DNA of 50,829 bases from Bacteroidales bacterium (GCA_019429045.1 JAHYJL010000003.1:1-50829); one strand, 5' to 3'. Shown: positions 9,551 to 19,731, counted from the first letter of the stretch. Translations and numbers: made by a program. The notes: a model not told the origin generated them from the letters alone.

Positions 9551-10390
9551 TTACTTCTTAGCAAATTTTATCAACTCTGAATTAAACTTGTCCGTTTCCT
9601 CCAGAAACATGCTGTGACCGCTTTTTTCAAAGATAACAAGGTGTGAATTTGAAATACCCAGCTTCATCTGTTCGGCTAAATCAAACGAACATATTTTATC
9701 TTTTTTCCCATGTATAATCAAGGTGGGAATTTTAATTTTCTTCATATCGGGCCTAAGGTCGGTATCGCGTAATGCGATTAAACATTGTGCCGTGGCATAA
9801 GAAGAAGCGCTCAAACAAATTCCATTTAACCAACTACCTATCCCTTCATTTAGTGAGGTTTCTGTCGCGGAGAATATCTTCGCGAAATCAGATAAAAGCT
9901 TTGGCCTGTCCTTATAATTCAATTCAATTAATTCATCAACTGCAGTTTTGGGGAGGTTGTATTTGAAATCGTTGCGTTGTGTCCAAATCGGGGCTGCTGC
10001 TCCACACAATACCAGCTTAGAAACATGAGCGCCATTATATTTAGACAAATATCGAATTGAAATGGATCCTCCCATTGAAAAGCCAACTAAAACAGCATCT
10101 TTTACATCAAGTTTGCTTAAAACATTTTTAATGTCATAGGCAAAAATATCATAATCATATACACCGTAAGGCTTATCCGATTTGCCAAAGCCTCGTAAAG
10201 TAATGCCAATTACGCGAAAATTATTAGTTATCAAATCGTTGTACTGGTATTCAAACATTTCATCGCTGAGCGGCCAGCCGTGAATCAGTACAATTGGTCT
10301 GCCTTCGCCACCATCTGAAATATGAAGGTTTACATTTGGCTCTACTTCAATATATTCTGCCCTGGTAGCTCCTGCATTAATTTTTTCCAT
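9551..10390 (-). CDS. Alpha/beta hydrolase
   Basis: HGWPLSDEMFEYQ, nucleophile elbow GFSMGG, catalytic D and H (IIHGKKDKIC..., EKSGHSMFLEE). Confidence 0.9.
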   Translation of the reverse strand: MEKINAGATRAEYIEVEPNVNLHISDGGEGRPIVLIHGWPLSDEMFEYQYNDLITNNFRVIGITLRGFGKSDKPYGVYDYDIFAYDIKNVLSKLDVKDAVLVGFSMGGSISIRYLSKYNGAHVSKLVLCGAAAPIWTQRNDFKYNLPKTAVDELIELNYKDRPKLLSDFAKIFSATETSLNEGIGSWLNGICLSASSYATAQCLIALRDTDLRPDMKKIKIPTLIIHGKKDKICSFDLAEQMKLGISNSHLVIFEKSGHSMFLEETDKFNSELIKFAKK

Positions 10391-10391
10391 T

Positions 10392-10706
10392 TTAATAATC
10401 TTTCAAACGCCCGGTTATTTTTTCCAAAGATGTTTTCAATTTGTTTATAGCGCCATCAATAGCCTGTTCATGGGTGTTTGCGTGGTTGGTAACTGCGATT
10501 GGTTTCATACCTGCAAGTCGGGCTTCCACTATACAGCGTTTATCGTTGAACCCGTCTTTATTGCCATCTTCATCCGAGAAATGAACTTCCACCCTTGTTA
10601 TCTGTTGACTGAACCTGCTTAGTTCTTCCGATATTAAAGAAGTTGACGAAGCTATAAGTTCTTCGCTCCCAGTTACATTTTTATCTGTATTAAATTGTAT
10701 TTGCAT
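10392..10706 (-). CDS. HPF/RaiA-family ribosome-associated protein
   Basis: Short S30EA-like protein: VEVHFSDEDGNKDGFNDKRCIVEARLAGMKPIAVTNHANTHEQAIDGAINKLKTSLEKITGRLKDY. Confidence 0.7.
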   Translation of the reverse strand: MQIQFNTDKNVTGSEELIASSTSLISEELSRFSQQITRVEVHFSDEDGNKDGFNDKRCIVEARLAGMKPIAVTNHANTHEQAIDGAINKLKTSLEKITGRLKDY

Positions 10707-10720
10707 ATCTTTTCATTTTA

Positions 10721-11875
10721 TTAATAACGAAATATTGCTGCCAGCCCTGTTTCAGAAGGCATCTTACCGGTTGGAAGAACCATCACCTGCCCACCCATCT
10801 TCATTACCAATTCTCCCATATCGTCGAGCAGGTCATCTACTTTCGGATTTATCATATCTTTTTTCTGTGTATTACCCGTTACAAGATTTGTAATCCTGAC
10901 AGGAATTATCCGGTCGGCTTCAACAATAAGCGTATCAACCCGTCCCTCAACTGCCGCCACAGCAACTTCCTTGTAATCATCACTCCCTTTGCCATTTACC
11001 CTTGCCTGCTCAAAAATGGAAACCAGACTGTCAAGTTTCAAATTATATTCGGGTTCCATTATTTCCCAGGCCATATTTGCCAGTTTATCTGGTGAAACTG
11101 ATGAAGGGTCAATTGCAATACCATTGGTTAGCAATAATGGATTTTTATTTACCTTTTGAAAAAGGCTTTGGTGTTCGGACAAAGCGGCAAGAATAAGTGG
11201 CCAGCCTGAAGGTTTCGTATATTGTTCGTAAATCGCATTCGCTACGACACGAAAAAACCGTTCAGCGTCTATTTCAGTTTCTTCTTTTCTGCCACCATGA
11301 CCGTGGTGCGTGGACGAACTTTCTCCTCCGGAACCGCCATAAGATGCAACAGTTGTATGCTTGTCTGTCAATTCATCACCAAGCGCTTCAGTTATGGTTT
11401 TTGGAGTATCAGCAGTGAGTTCGACTTCAGTAAGTGAGTGACGGTTGCCTTCAAAAAGCCGGATATCATGAAGTGTTAAGCCCAAAACGTGGAAACGGTC
11501 AAGAGATTGCAAATATTGCCACAGCGGCTTGGTATGGAAACTGTCGGCCACTAATGCCAATTCCTCAAACGATTTATTTACACCGACAACTTTAAACAAA
11601 CCGGTTGCACTAAAAACGGCCAGACCGTCAATTGTGTGATTCCAGGTATTATTATCGTCAGCAAGAGTTTCGAAAGGTTCAAGATGTTTTTGTACCTCAC
11701 CGTCTGAATATTTTTGCAACAGTGATTCTTTCATTTGCCGGACAAGATTTTTAAAAAGAATTATATCCTGAAGCTTTTCAGGATGCGTTCGGTGCGTAGG
11801 CATATATATGGAAAGACAAGGCGCCTGATCTGCTGCCAGAAGCTCCTGAATTAATTTTTTTGTGAGTAATTCCAT
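10721..11875 (-). CDS. BaeRF-like (bacterial archaeo-eukaryotic release-factor-like) protein
   Basis: CLSIYMPTHRTHPEKLQDIILFKNLVRQ N-terminus and C-terminal EADRIIPVRITNLV...VDDLLDDMGELVMKMGGQVMVLPTGKMPSETGLAAIFRY, recalled features of BaeRF proteins. Confidence 0.6.
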   Translation of the reverse strand: MELLTKKLIQELLAADQAPCLSIYMPTHRTHPEKLQDIILFKNLVRQMKESLLQKYSDGEVQKHLEPFETLADDNNTWNHTIDGLAVFSATGLFKVVGVNKSFEELALVADSFHTKPLWQYLQSLDRFHVLGLTLHDIRLFEGNRHSLTEVELTADTPKTITEALGDELTDKHTTVASYGGSGGESSSTHHGHGGRKEETEIDAERFFRVVANAIYEQYTKPSGWPLILAALSEHQSLFQKVNKNPLLLTNGIAIDPSSVSPDKLANMAWEIMEPEYNLKLDSLVSIFEQARVNGKGSDDYKEVAVAAVEGRVDTLIVEADRIIPVRITNLVTGNTQKKDMINPKVDDLLDDMGELVMKMGGQVMVLPTGKMPSETGLAAIFRY

Positions 11876-12080
11876 TGTATGGCGAATGATTTAATAATTT
11901 ATCAGTATACAAAGGTGAGTTTAGTAATAACGGAAAGCATTATATGATTTCAGGAATAAGTTACATCATTCATACATTCTTCTTTCCACGCCTTGTTGCT
12001 AACTAATACACACCGTTGCCGCATGTCTTTAGTCGGTTGCTGGCTTTACTACTTTTCCGGCACTTCGCTGGTCTATATTC

Positions 12081-12239
12081 CTAAAACCTTTTATAAGAAG
12101 CCCGCACCAAATAACGGCTTCTGGCCTCTTCCGGATCATCGCCGGGCGCTATATATATTATCGTATTGCGATCAATGATAACTGCCTGTAACTTTGTCAC
12201 ATCAGGCGATTTAAAAACAGTTTCCTTTTTGTTATACAT
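12081..12239 (-). CDS. Possible 52-aa small protein MYNKKETVFKSPDVTKLQAVIIDRNTIIYIAPGDDPEEARSRYLVRASYKRF
   Basis: Manually read small ORF below the track length cutoff. Confidence 0.35.
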   Translation of the reverse strand: MYNKKETVFKSPDVTKLQAVIIDRNTIIYIAPGDDPEEARSRYLVRASYKRF

Positions 12240-12424
12240 GCTTTTTCCCTTAAATTAAAAAAATGATTCGTCTCTGGCTTGAACCAGAAAAAACAAAGAC
12301 TGGAATTATTAGAAAATAACGGGAAACTCCGGTAAATTTTAATAAAAGCCAAATGTAATCAAAATCCGGGAAGAATACAAACTTTAGGAAATATTTATTC
12401 CCGAATGACGTAAATCAACTGCCT

Positions 12425-12595
12425 TCATTGGCATTGATAATGTAAGGATAAAACCGTATCGGGCCAGTACAAAACCGTATCTCCTCCCTGGGTGCGGTTC
12501 ATTACTTTGATGCTCTCGAGCTGGACATAAGCTGTATTTTCGGCAGCATTGAAGGTCAGCTCAAGGGTTGGTCGATTTACTGTATTTTTGGCTCC
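12425..12595 (-). pseudogene. Remnant of a secreted (T9SS-type cargo) protein N-terminal region
   Basis: Reverse-strand reading ...SAFGAKNTVNRPTLELTFNAAENTAYVQLESIKVMNRTQGGDTVLYWPDTVLSLHYQCQ* with an in-frame stop just upstream and no signal peptide. Confidence 0.5.
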
Positions 12596-12642
12596 GAAAG
12601 CCGAAAAATATCATAGTTTACATAAGAAAACACTTAAAATTG

Positions 12643-14190
12643 ATGAAGAAGAATGTTGAAAAGCTGAAAGGATTTTCGTCCAGGATTTTTTTAAAATCGC
12701 TCGACTACATTGAAATCGTTGGAAACAAATTGCCCCACCCCGCGACGCTGTTTGCACTACTGGCAGTGCTGGTGGTATTGATTTCGTGGCTGACCGCCTA
12801 CTTCGGCTACCAGGCGGTGCATCCCGTGAGCGGGAAAGTTATTATGGTAAACAATCTTGTGAGCGGGGATGGCTTCCGTTGGATCTACACCCATATTATC
12901 ACCAATTTCGTATTATTTCCCCCTTTAGGTTATGTATTGGTCGTGATGGTCGGCATAGGCGTGGCGGAGGGGTCGGGCCTGTTCAACGTGATGATCAGGG
13001 CTTTGGTGCTGGGTGCGCCGCGAAGGCTGATCACCGCTGCTGTTGTAACGGCAGGCATCCTTTCGCATTTAGCTTCAGAAGCGGGCTACGTCTTGCTGAT
13101 CCCTTTGGGGGCCATGATCTTTCATGCCATGGGCAGGCACCCGATGGCAGGGTTGGCGGCAGCCTTCTGCGGGGTGAGCGGCGGGTTTGGCGCCAACTTC
13201 CTCATCGGCGCCATGGATCCCGTACTGGCGGGCCTTTCCACCTCCGCAGCCCAGATCCTGGATCCGGAGATGGTGGTCAACCCCGTTGTGAATTATTATT
13301 TTCTTTTTGTTTCGGGTTTCCTGGTGATTATTGTAGGGACATGGGTGACCAACACCATCGTGGAGCCCAGGCTAGGCAAATATACCGGAACGGCGGAAAA
13401 GATACCCGTCGACAATCTCAGCTCCATTGAGAAAAAAGGCCTTCGCCGGGCCGGCCTCGGAGTGCTCGTAGTGATCATTCTGCTTGCCCTGAGCATCATC
13501 CCGGAAAATGGGATACTGCGCGACCCTGAAACCGGTTCCGTCCTTCATTCCCCTTTCTTCGACGGGGTAATCATCGCCATTCTTATCTTCTTTTTTATCC
13601 CTGGCATCATTTACGGGTATGTCACAAAAACCGTTAAAAGTGATAAAGACGTGGTGAGTCACATCACCAAATCGATGGCGGGCATGGCGGGGTATATTGT
13701 GCTGGTATTTTTCGCTGCGCAGTTTGTTTACTTCTTCAGCTACAGCAACCTGGGGCTGGTGGTCGCCATCAACGGAGCCCACACCCTCAGCAATATCGGC
13801 CTGACCGGAATCCCGCTTATTGTTGCTTTTGTTATCATGTCGGCCATGATCAACATGTTCATGGGCAGCGCATCGGCCAAATGGGCCATCATGGCCCCGG
13901 TATTCGTCCCCATGCTGATGCTGCTCGGTTACCACCCCGGGCTTACGCAGGCCGCTTTCCGCATCGGTGATTCGGTGACCAACCTGATTACCCCGATGAT
14001 GAGCTACTTCGCCCTGATCGTCACATTTGCCCAAAAATATGACCAGCGATATGGTATTGGCACCATTATTTCATCCATGATGCCTTATACCATCTTCCTG
14101 ACCATCTTCTGGACCCTGCTGCTGGTAGGATGGATGCTGCTGGGCCTGCCGCTCGGGCCGGACGGGCCGTTGCTGTACCAGGCGCCTTGA
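12643..14190 (+). CDS. AbgT family (p-aminobenzoyl-glutamate-type) transporter
   Basis: ~510 aa multi-TM; GNKLPHPATLFALLAVLVVLISW, MFMGSASAKWAIMAPVFVPMLMLLGYHPGLTQAAFRIGDSVTNLITPMM. Start set at MKKNVEK because the upstream extension overlaps the remnant pseudogene. Confidence 0.9.
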   Translation: MKKNVEKLKGFSSRIFLKSLDYIEIVGNKLPHPATLFALLAVLVVLISWLTAYFGYQAVHPVSGKVIMVNNLVSGDGFRWIYTHIITNFVLFPPLGYVLVVMVGIGVAEGSGLFNVMIRALVLGAPRRLITAAVVTAGILSHLASEAGYVLLIPLGAMIFHAMGRHPMAGLAAAFCGVSGGFGANFLIGAMDPVLAGLSTSAAQILDPEMVVNPVVNYYFLFVSGFLVIIVGTWVTNTIVEPRLGKYTGTAEKIPVDNLSSIEKKGLRRAGLGVLVVIILLALSIIPENGILRDPETGSVLHSPFFDGVIIAILIFFFIPGIIYGYVTKTVKSDKDVVSHITKSMAGMAGYIVLVFFAAQFVYFFSYSNLGLVVAINGAHTLSNIGLTGIPLIVAFVIMSAMINMFMGSASAKWAIMAPVFVPMLMLLGYHPGLTQAAFRIGDSVTNLITPMMSYFALIVTFAQKYDQRYGIGTIISSMMPYTIFLTIFWTLLLVGWMLLGLPLGPDGPLLYQAP

Positions 14191-14321
14191 GATCAGTCGT
14201 TAGTCGTTAGTCGTTACTCAGCAAACTGCTAACGGCTAATGGCATCCATGGCTGAAAATGATTTTTTTAATTATTTGCGTTAAAAAAGTGCAAATTCTTG
14301 CATTGCAGGTAATTTAATTAT

Positions 14322-14329
14322 TATTTTTG
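14322..14329 (+). promoter_or_regulatory. Putative promoter of the T6SS-like operon (-7 box TATTTTTG, TTG ~21 nt upstream at 14298-14300)
   Basis: Matches TAnnTTTG; fits a clpV start at 14414 rather than 14327. Confidence 0.4.
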
Positions 14330-14413
14330 CTAGGCAGGCCAATTAATTATCATATCATCACTGTCGATGATCACTTGATCTTGTGGCAGTTAATGAAATT
14401 AATACTCATTCAC

Positions 14414-16897
14414 ATGGAAGCCGCTAACCAATTTGATCTGACCGACGAGCTAAAAAATGCCATTCATATTGCACAGGCACTGGCCCGTGAAAATGCCCAG
14501 GAAACATTTTCGCCCGGTCACCTGCTCAAAGCCATACTGCATAAGGATGTGGGCCTGATTCCATTACTTGATTCGCTCGGGAAAGATTATTTTTTCATGG
14601 AAGAATGGGCCGATGTGAGAATTGAAAGCTATCCCAAGACTTCAAAGATACCCGAAAACCCCGTTGCAGATGACAAGGTAGTGGCAGTTCTGATGGAGGC
14701 CGATAATATCCGTTTAAAACTATCCAAAGATAAGGCTGATCCGGTTTGCGTATTGATCTCACTGGCCACTGCCGGAGTAGGTTTCACTTTTGAACAGCTA
14801 AAAACCTTCCCATTAAATCCCAATGAGGTGCTGACCGCGGTGATCGAAAAGCTGGACCTCCAGGCAACATTGGGTCAGGCAGATAAGAGAGCAGCAGGGG
14901 ATAAGAAAGATGCTTCGTCCAACGCATTGCTTAAATATTGCATTGATAAGACAGCCGCAGCCCGACAAGGGAAACTCGACCCGGTGATCGGTCGTGACCG
15001 GGAGATCCGGATGATCGCGGAAATCCTGGGCCGGCGATCCAAACCAAATGTCATTATCATCGGTGAACCGGGCGTCGGCAAAACAGCCGTGGTAAACGGT
15101 TTTATACAAGAGGTGGCAAACAACAATTCCGGGAACGTTGCCGGCAGCCAGATCTTTGAACTGGACATGGGCGAACTGATCGCGGGGGCCGCTTATAAAG
15201 GCGAAGTGGAAGACCGCCTTAAAAAGATCATCCGGGAGATCAAGCAATTTGACAAAGCCATCCTGTTCATCGATGAAATCCATGGCCTGATTGACCGTCA
15301 TGGCGGCGCCTCCGGTGCAGCCAACCTGCTCAAACCGGAGCTGGCCAAAGGCGAACTGACCATTATTGGCACCACTTCGTTTGATAATTACAGCAAACAT
15401 ATTGAATCGGATGACGCCTTCAACCGCAGCTTTGAAACCATCAAGCTGGAAGAACCTGACGTGGAAATGACAGCCAGGATGCTGGCCGGCATTATGCCCC
15501 ACTACGAACAGCATCATAATCTGCGGGTCGATCCCGAAGTGATCAAAGAATCCATCCGCCTTTCAAAACGGTATAATAAGGAAAGAAAACTCCCTGATGC
15601 GGCCGTCGACTTGCTTGACCGGACCATGGCCGTTGTCAGGATGACCGGAGAATCTTCCCAGGCCGATATTCAGGAATTGAAAGAGAAATTTGCAGCGCTT
15701 GCAGCCAACAGGGAAAAACTCGAAGAAGTTTCGCTGGTAAAGGAATTACAATGGTTTTACCATTTCATGCGCCATAAATTGAGCCATATCCTGTTCGCCC
15801 AACTGGACGATGAAACAGATGTGATGAAAATGGATTCATCAAAGGAACTCATCAAGCATCTGAAAAACCTGATGGTCAGGCTGGAAGAACTGGCCAAACA
15901 TAAACACGATGCCATTGAGAAGGCTGATGTGGCAGCGGTTATTTCATTCAAAACTGGCATCCCCATCGGCAAGCTACAGACACAGGAGCGGGAAAGGCTG
16001 ATGCACACGGAAGAGCATCTGAAACTAAGGGTGGTCGGGCAGGATCACGCGATCCGCAATATTGCCGAAGCCATTCTTGAATCGCGTTCGGGGCTGAACA
16101 AGCCCGGCCAGCCCATCGGGTCCTTCTTCTTTCTCGGGCCAACGGGCACCGGAAAGACGGAGCTGGCTAAAACCCTGGCTGAATTCCTTTTCCAGGATGA
16201 ATCGGCATTGCTCCGGTTCGATATGTCTGAATTTAAAGAAGAGCACTCTGCCGCCTTGCTTTATGGGGCCCCTCCGGGTTATGTGGGTTACGAAGAAGGC
16301 GGGCTGCTGGTCAACAAAATCAGACAAAAACCCTATGCCGTGGTACTCTTCGACGAGATTGAAAAAGCACACCCATCGGTATTCGATATTTTCCTGCAAA
16401 TCCTGGATGAAGGCAAACTGAGCGACCGGCTCGGGAAAGAGGGCGATTTCTCCAACGCAGTCATTCTGTTCACATCCAACATCGGCAGCGATTTTATAGT
16501 GGAATCCTTTGCGAAAAATATAATCCCCAAATCCACCGAATTGCTGGACATCATGACCCGTTATTTCAGACCTGAATTTTTAGGGAGGCTGACAGAGATC
16601 ATACCCTTCTCCCCGATCACGGAAAAGATGGTCCTGAAGATATTTGAAATTCACCTGAAAGGACTTACAAAGTTACTCGATGTGCAGGGAATACGCCTTG
16701 AAATTACTGATGAGGCCAAACAGAAACTGGCCATGATGGGATTTACACCGAAATACGGTGCAAGGCCCATTGTGGGTGTGATCAGGAACCAGCTTCGAAG
16801 GCCGCTGTCAAAAATGATCATTTCAGGCAAGATCAGCAAAGGAACCCTGGTGAAACTGATTTCAGATGACAAAGGAGAATTGAAATGGGAACCATAA
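14414..16897 (+). CDS. tssH: ClpV/ClpB-type AAA+ ATPase (TssH)
   Basis: Two AAA modules (GEPGVGKT; GPTGTGKTELAKTLAEFLF), Clp N-domain, ClpB C-terminal region; adjacent to sheath genes. Confidence 0.88.
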   Translation: MEAANQFDLTDELKNAIHIAQALARENAQETFSPGHLLKAILHKDVGLIPLLDSLGKDYFFMEEWADVRIESYPKTSKIPENPVADDKVVAVLMEADNIRLKLSKDKADPVCVLISLATAGVGFTFEQLKTFPLNPNEVLTAVIEKLDLQATLGQADKRAAGDKKDASSNALLKYCIDKTAAARQGKLDPVIGRDREIRMIAEILGRRSKPNVIIIGEPGVGKTAVVNGFIQEVANNNSGNVAGSQIFELDMGELIAGAAYKGEVEDRLKKIIREIKQFDKAILFIDEIHGLIDRHGGASGAANLLKPELAKGELTIIGTTSFDNYSKHIESDDAFNRSFETIKLEEPDVEMTARMLAGIMPHYEQHHNLRVDPEVIKESIRLSKRYNKERKLPDAAVDLLDRTMAVVRMTGESSQADIQELKEKFAALAANREKLEEVSLVKELQWFYHFMRHKLSHILFAQLDDETDVMKMDSSKELIKHLKNLMVRLEELAKHKHDAIEKADVAAVISFKTGIPIGKLQTQERERLMHTEEHLKLRVVGQDHAIRNIAEAILESRSGLNKPGQPIGSFFFLGPTGTGKTELAKTLAEFLFQDESALLRFDMSEFKEEHSAALLYGAPPGYVGYEEGGLLVNKIRQKPYAVVLFDEIEKAHPSVFDIFLQILDEGKLSDRLGKEGDFSNAVILFTSNIGSDFIVESFAKNIIPKSTELLDIMTRYFRPEFLGRLTEIIPFSPITEKMVLKIFEIHLKGLTKLLDVQGIRLEITDEAKQKLAMMGFTPKYGARPIVGVIRNQLRRPLSKMIISGKISKGTLVKLISDDKGELKWEP

Positions 16898-16929
16898 AAA
16901 TTATATATAACCTTTAAAACTATCACATT

Positions 16930-17376
16930 ATGGCAAAAAAGACTGTTATTACACAAGTCCAGGATGTTGAAGTCAATGAATCAGTCATTGAATTTCCTCA
17001 AAACCGTACTTTTCTGACCGAGCAGTTGACTTACGATGAGCCTTCAAAACCGGAAATTGTAAGGAATCTCAAATCGGAAGATGATGTTTTTGAGCATTAC
17101 AAACCAAAGGTGGATGTGGAATTTCAAAACAGCGAAGGGGCGAGTAAAAAAGAGACCCTTTCATTCAAAACCCTGGCTGATTTCGGTGTAAAGGGACTTA
17201 CTGCACAGAGCGCTTTTCTTCAGGAACTGGATATCCAGAAAGAAGAATACCAGAAGATCATCAAGCAAATGAAAAGCAACAAGCAGCTCAGACAGGCTAT
17301 TTCAGACCTGGAAACCAAGCAAGCCTTGCTGAACACGATCCTGGCCCTGCTGAAGGAACTTGAAGCATCCAAGTAG
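16930..17376 (+). CDS. tssB: Contractile sheath small subunit TssB-like
   Basis: VDVEFQNSEGASKKETLSFKTLADFGVKGLTAQSAFLQELDIQKEEYQKIIKQMKSNKQLRQAI; precedes TssC. Confidence 0.85.
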   Translation: MAKKTVITQVQDVEVNESVIEFPQNRTFLTEQLTYDEPSKPEIVRNLKSEDDVFEHYKPKVDVEFQNSEGASKKETLSFKTLADFGVKGLTAQSAFLQELDIQKEEYQKIIKQMKSNKQLRQAISDLETKQALLNTILALLKELEASK

Positions 17377-17419
17377 TTTTTAAAAATTAAAGAAAATCAT
17401 CACTAAAAACATTATCGCC

Positions 17420-18805
17420 ATGGCAGATCCGATGAAAGAACATAAGCCTGAAAATTTTAAAGAAAAAATGAAAGAGGAGCTGGGTAAAATAGCCGAACCA
17501 GTCAAACATCTTGAAGAAAGCCTGAAACACCTGGAGAAATACGGTGGGTTCGACCTGATCGAAGGAACGATTGACGGCACCCAGAAACTCAATCCGGAAA
17601 AAAAGGCCACCAAGCAAATATTCCTTTCCGAGACACAGTTCAAAGCCCAGCGGGAGCGGCTGAAAAAAACCCTTGAACTTTGGGCAAGCCTGCTCTCCAA
17701 AGAAGCTTCTGTAGCAGAATATGTGGAAGAATGTGAAAAAGGAGCAGAAATTGCTGATAAAACCCTCAAGGAAAACCTGAAAAAAGCGCTCGAGCAGACC
17801 AAGAACCTGGAACGCTCCTACCGTTCGGTAGCGCTTTTCTTTAAAAATACTGAAAACGATAAGGTAAAGTATGTTGCCATCATGAATGCATCACCCGACC
17901 AACTGAAAGACCTTGACAACTCGAGGTTTATCGATGCAGTGGCAGCAGAATTGAGCCGTAACTACGACCGTCTCTCGCTGAAGAATAATTACAGCCTCGT
18001 GGTTGTCCCGGGTTACCTGGGATCCAAAGCCGTATTAAATAAATGGGGAAAGGCTGCCCATAAAAATAAAGTCCTTATGGTCACTGATTTCAGAAACCTG
18101 GAGGATGTGGAAAGCACCATGGAACTGTTCCAGGAAGAGAGCCTGAATGGTGGGGACGCCCACCTGGCCAATGTCATCATGGCCTGTAACTGGCTTGTTG
18201 GCAGGGGAAAATATGCAGAGGTAGGTGAAGATGAAGATCTTTATGTACCACCTTCCAGTGCATTGGCAGGAAAACTATACAATACTGAGGGGATTCCCAT
18301 CGCACAAGGCGCCGCGGGAAAGAAATTCGGGACATTGAACGAAGTCAGCGGTGCGCGTTATGACCTTAAAAAGTCGGAAATCGCCGCCCTGAACGACCTG
18401 AACCTGATCCCGATGGTCTTTGAAGACAACCGCGTGATGGCTTTCTCCAATAAAACACTGTTCAACGGGAACAATATCGGCTTGCAGGAATACCCGATCG
18501 TCAGGGTGTTCGACTGGGTCGGAAAGGTCTTTATGAACTTCTTCAACGATGTGGCTTTTCAAAAGTTCAACAAATCACTCAGAGACGACATCTGGCAGCA
18601 GATTGTCGATTTTCTGAACGATTACAAGGGGAAACTTTTCGAAGACTATACCTTTGACCGGGATGGCATCCGTCAGGACCCCGTTACCAAGGATATAACG
18701 ATCCAAGTAAATATCAAGCCTTTCTTTGCCGCCAAGAATTTCTACATCAAACTGGAAGGCCACGATGGCCGGGAAGGCAGGGAATGGAACCAGGAAGTAG
18801 ATTGA
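17420..18805 (+). CDS. tssC: Contractile sheath large subunit TssC-like
   Basis: ~461 aa with typical late motifs (NVIMACNWLVGRGKYAEVGEDEDLYVPPSSALAGKLYNTEGIPIAQGAAGKKFG; VNIKPFFAAKNFYIKLEG). Confidence 0.88.
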   Translation: MADPMKEHKPENFKEKMKEELGKIAEPVKHLEESLKHLEKYGGFDLIEGTIDGTQKLNPEKKATKQIFLSETQFKAQRERLKKTLELWASLLSKEASVAEYVEECEKGAEIADKTLKENLKKALEQTKNLERSYRSVALFFKNTENDKVKYVAIMNASPDQLKDLDNSRFIDAVAAELSRNYDRLSLKNNYSLVVVPGYLGSKAVLNKWGKAAHKNKVLMVTDFRNLEDVESTMELFQEESLNGGDAHLANVIMACNWLVGRGKYAEVGEDEDLYVPPSSALAGKLYNTEGIPIAQGAAGKKFGTLNEVSGARYDLKKSEIAALNDLNLIPMVFEDNRVMAFSNKTLFNGNNIGLQEYPIVRVFDWVGKVFMNFFNDVAFQKFNKSLRDDIWQQIVDFLNDYKGKLFEDYTFDRDGIRQDPVTKDITIQVNIKPFFAAKNFYIKLEGHDGREGREWNQEVD

Positions 18806-18861
18806 TCTGTTCTTTTTAAATCATTTATTCACCTATTTATTAATCCTTAATCTTTAAAATT

Positions 18862-19254
18862 ATGTCAGTTTACATCAAAATCGACGGGTTAGCAGACCGT
18901 GAGGTAGTGACCCTGCATTATGACCTGCATCAGGAAACTGATGTGGAAGGAAGGCCATCGGCCATTACACGTGGTGGCAATATCAGTGTAACTACCAAAT
19001 CGCTGAACGATGGCAACTCAGACTTGTTTGAATGGGCCTGTGATCCTTACAGTGCCAAAAAAGGCAAGATTGAATTTGAGAAACGGGATGGCACCAATAT
19101 GAAAACCCTCGAGTTCGAGGATGCATATATGATAAGCTATTCCGAGACTTACAATGCATTGGATGCAAATTCCCAGATGGAAAATTTCATTATTTCGGCC
19201 AAAAAGGTATCCATAGGTGGTGTATTCCATGAAAATCCATGGGCAGAAAAGTAA
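18862..19254 (+). CDS. tssD: Hcp/TssD-like tube protein 1
   Basis: Bacteroidetes TssD-like: ITRGGNISVTTKSLNDGNSDLFEWACDPYSAKKGKIEFEKRDGTNMKTLEFEDAYMISYSETY. Confidence 0.85.
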   Translation: MSVYIKIDGLADREVVTLHYDLHQETDVEGRPSAITRGGNISVTTKSLNDGNSDLFEWACDPYSAKKGKIEFEKRDGTNMKTLEFEDAYMISYSETYNALDANSQMENFIISAKKVSIGGVFHENPWAEK

Positions 19255-19323
19255 TCCCGCTTCCCTTTACGGGATAATGAAGGACTTATCTGTATTATAC
19301 AAGTTAATTAAATTAATTGTTGT

Positions 19324-19731
19324 ATGGTTTTCACCGGGGCTAAATTAGTCGAAGCGAAACTGATTCTGGCAGGTTCTGATCAGCCTATTAAGATATTTTC
19401 GTTTGATTACGGATTTACGCAATACACTGACGAAACCGGCAAGCCAACCGGTTACCCGACCGGGGGTACGATCAATTTTATGATTGAATCCACCCCTGAA
19501 ACGGTACTGATTGACTGGATGCTGGATGCTAAAGCGCTTAAAAACGGTAAGATTGAGATCGGAAATAAAGACAAAGTGATTGAATTTAAGAACGCTGCCT
19601 GCATCCAGTATCATGAATCGTTCAACCATATGGGCGGAGCGCAGCCCATGACGACCAGTTTTACCATTTCGGCAGAAGAAATCAAGGTTGGCGGCGCCCC
19701 TCCGTTTCAGCAAAAAAGGAAAACAGTCTGA
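19324..19731 (+). CDS. tssD: Hcp/TssD-like tube protein 2 (divergent paralogue)
   Basis: Same pattern: YPTGGTINFMIESTPETVLIDWMLDAKALKNGKIEIGNKDKVIEFKNAACIQYHESF...FTISAEEIKVGG. Confidence 0.8.
   Translation: MVFTGAKLVEAKLILAGSDQPIKIFSFDYGFTQYTDETGKPTGYPTGGTINFMIESTPETVLIDWMLDAKALKNGKIEIGNKDKVIEFKNAACIQYHESFNHMGGAQPMTTSFTISAEEIKVGGAPPFQQKRKTV

Noticed and set aside
12786-13430. 214-aa plus-strand ORF overlapping the AbgT-like gene
   Set aside because: Alternative frame of a convincing membrane transporter; Arg/Gly/His-rich composition of out-of-frame reading.
13372-14034. 220-aa minus-strand ORF inside the AbgT-like gene
   Set aside because: Antisense shadow ORF; His/Asp-rich composition typical of reverse-strand reading, while the sense protein has clear family motifs.
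14813-15517. 234-aa minus-strand ORF inside clpV
   Set aside because: Antisense to the AAA+ module with Walker motifs; no independent features.
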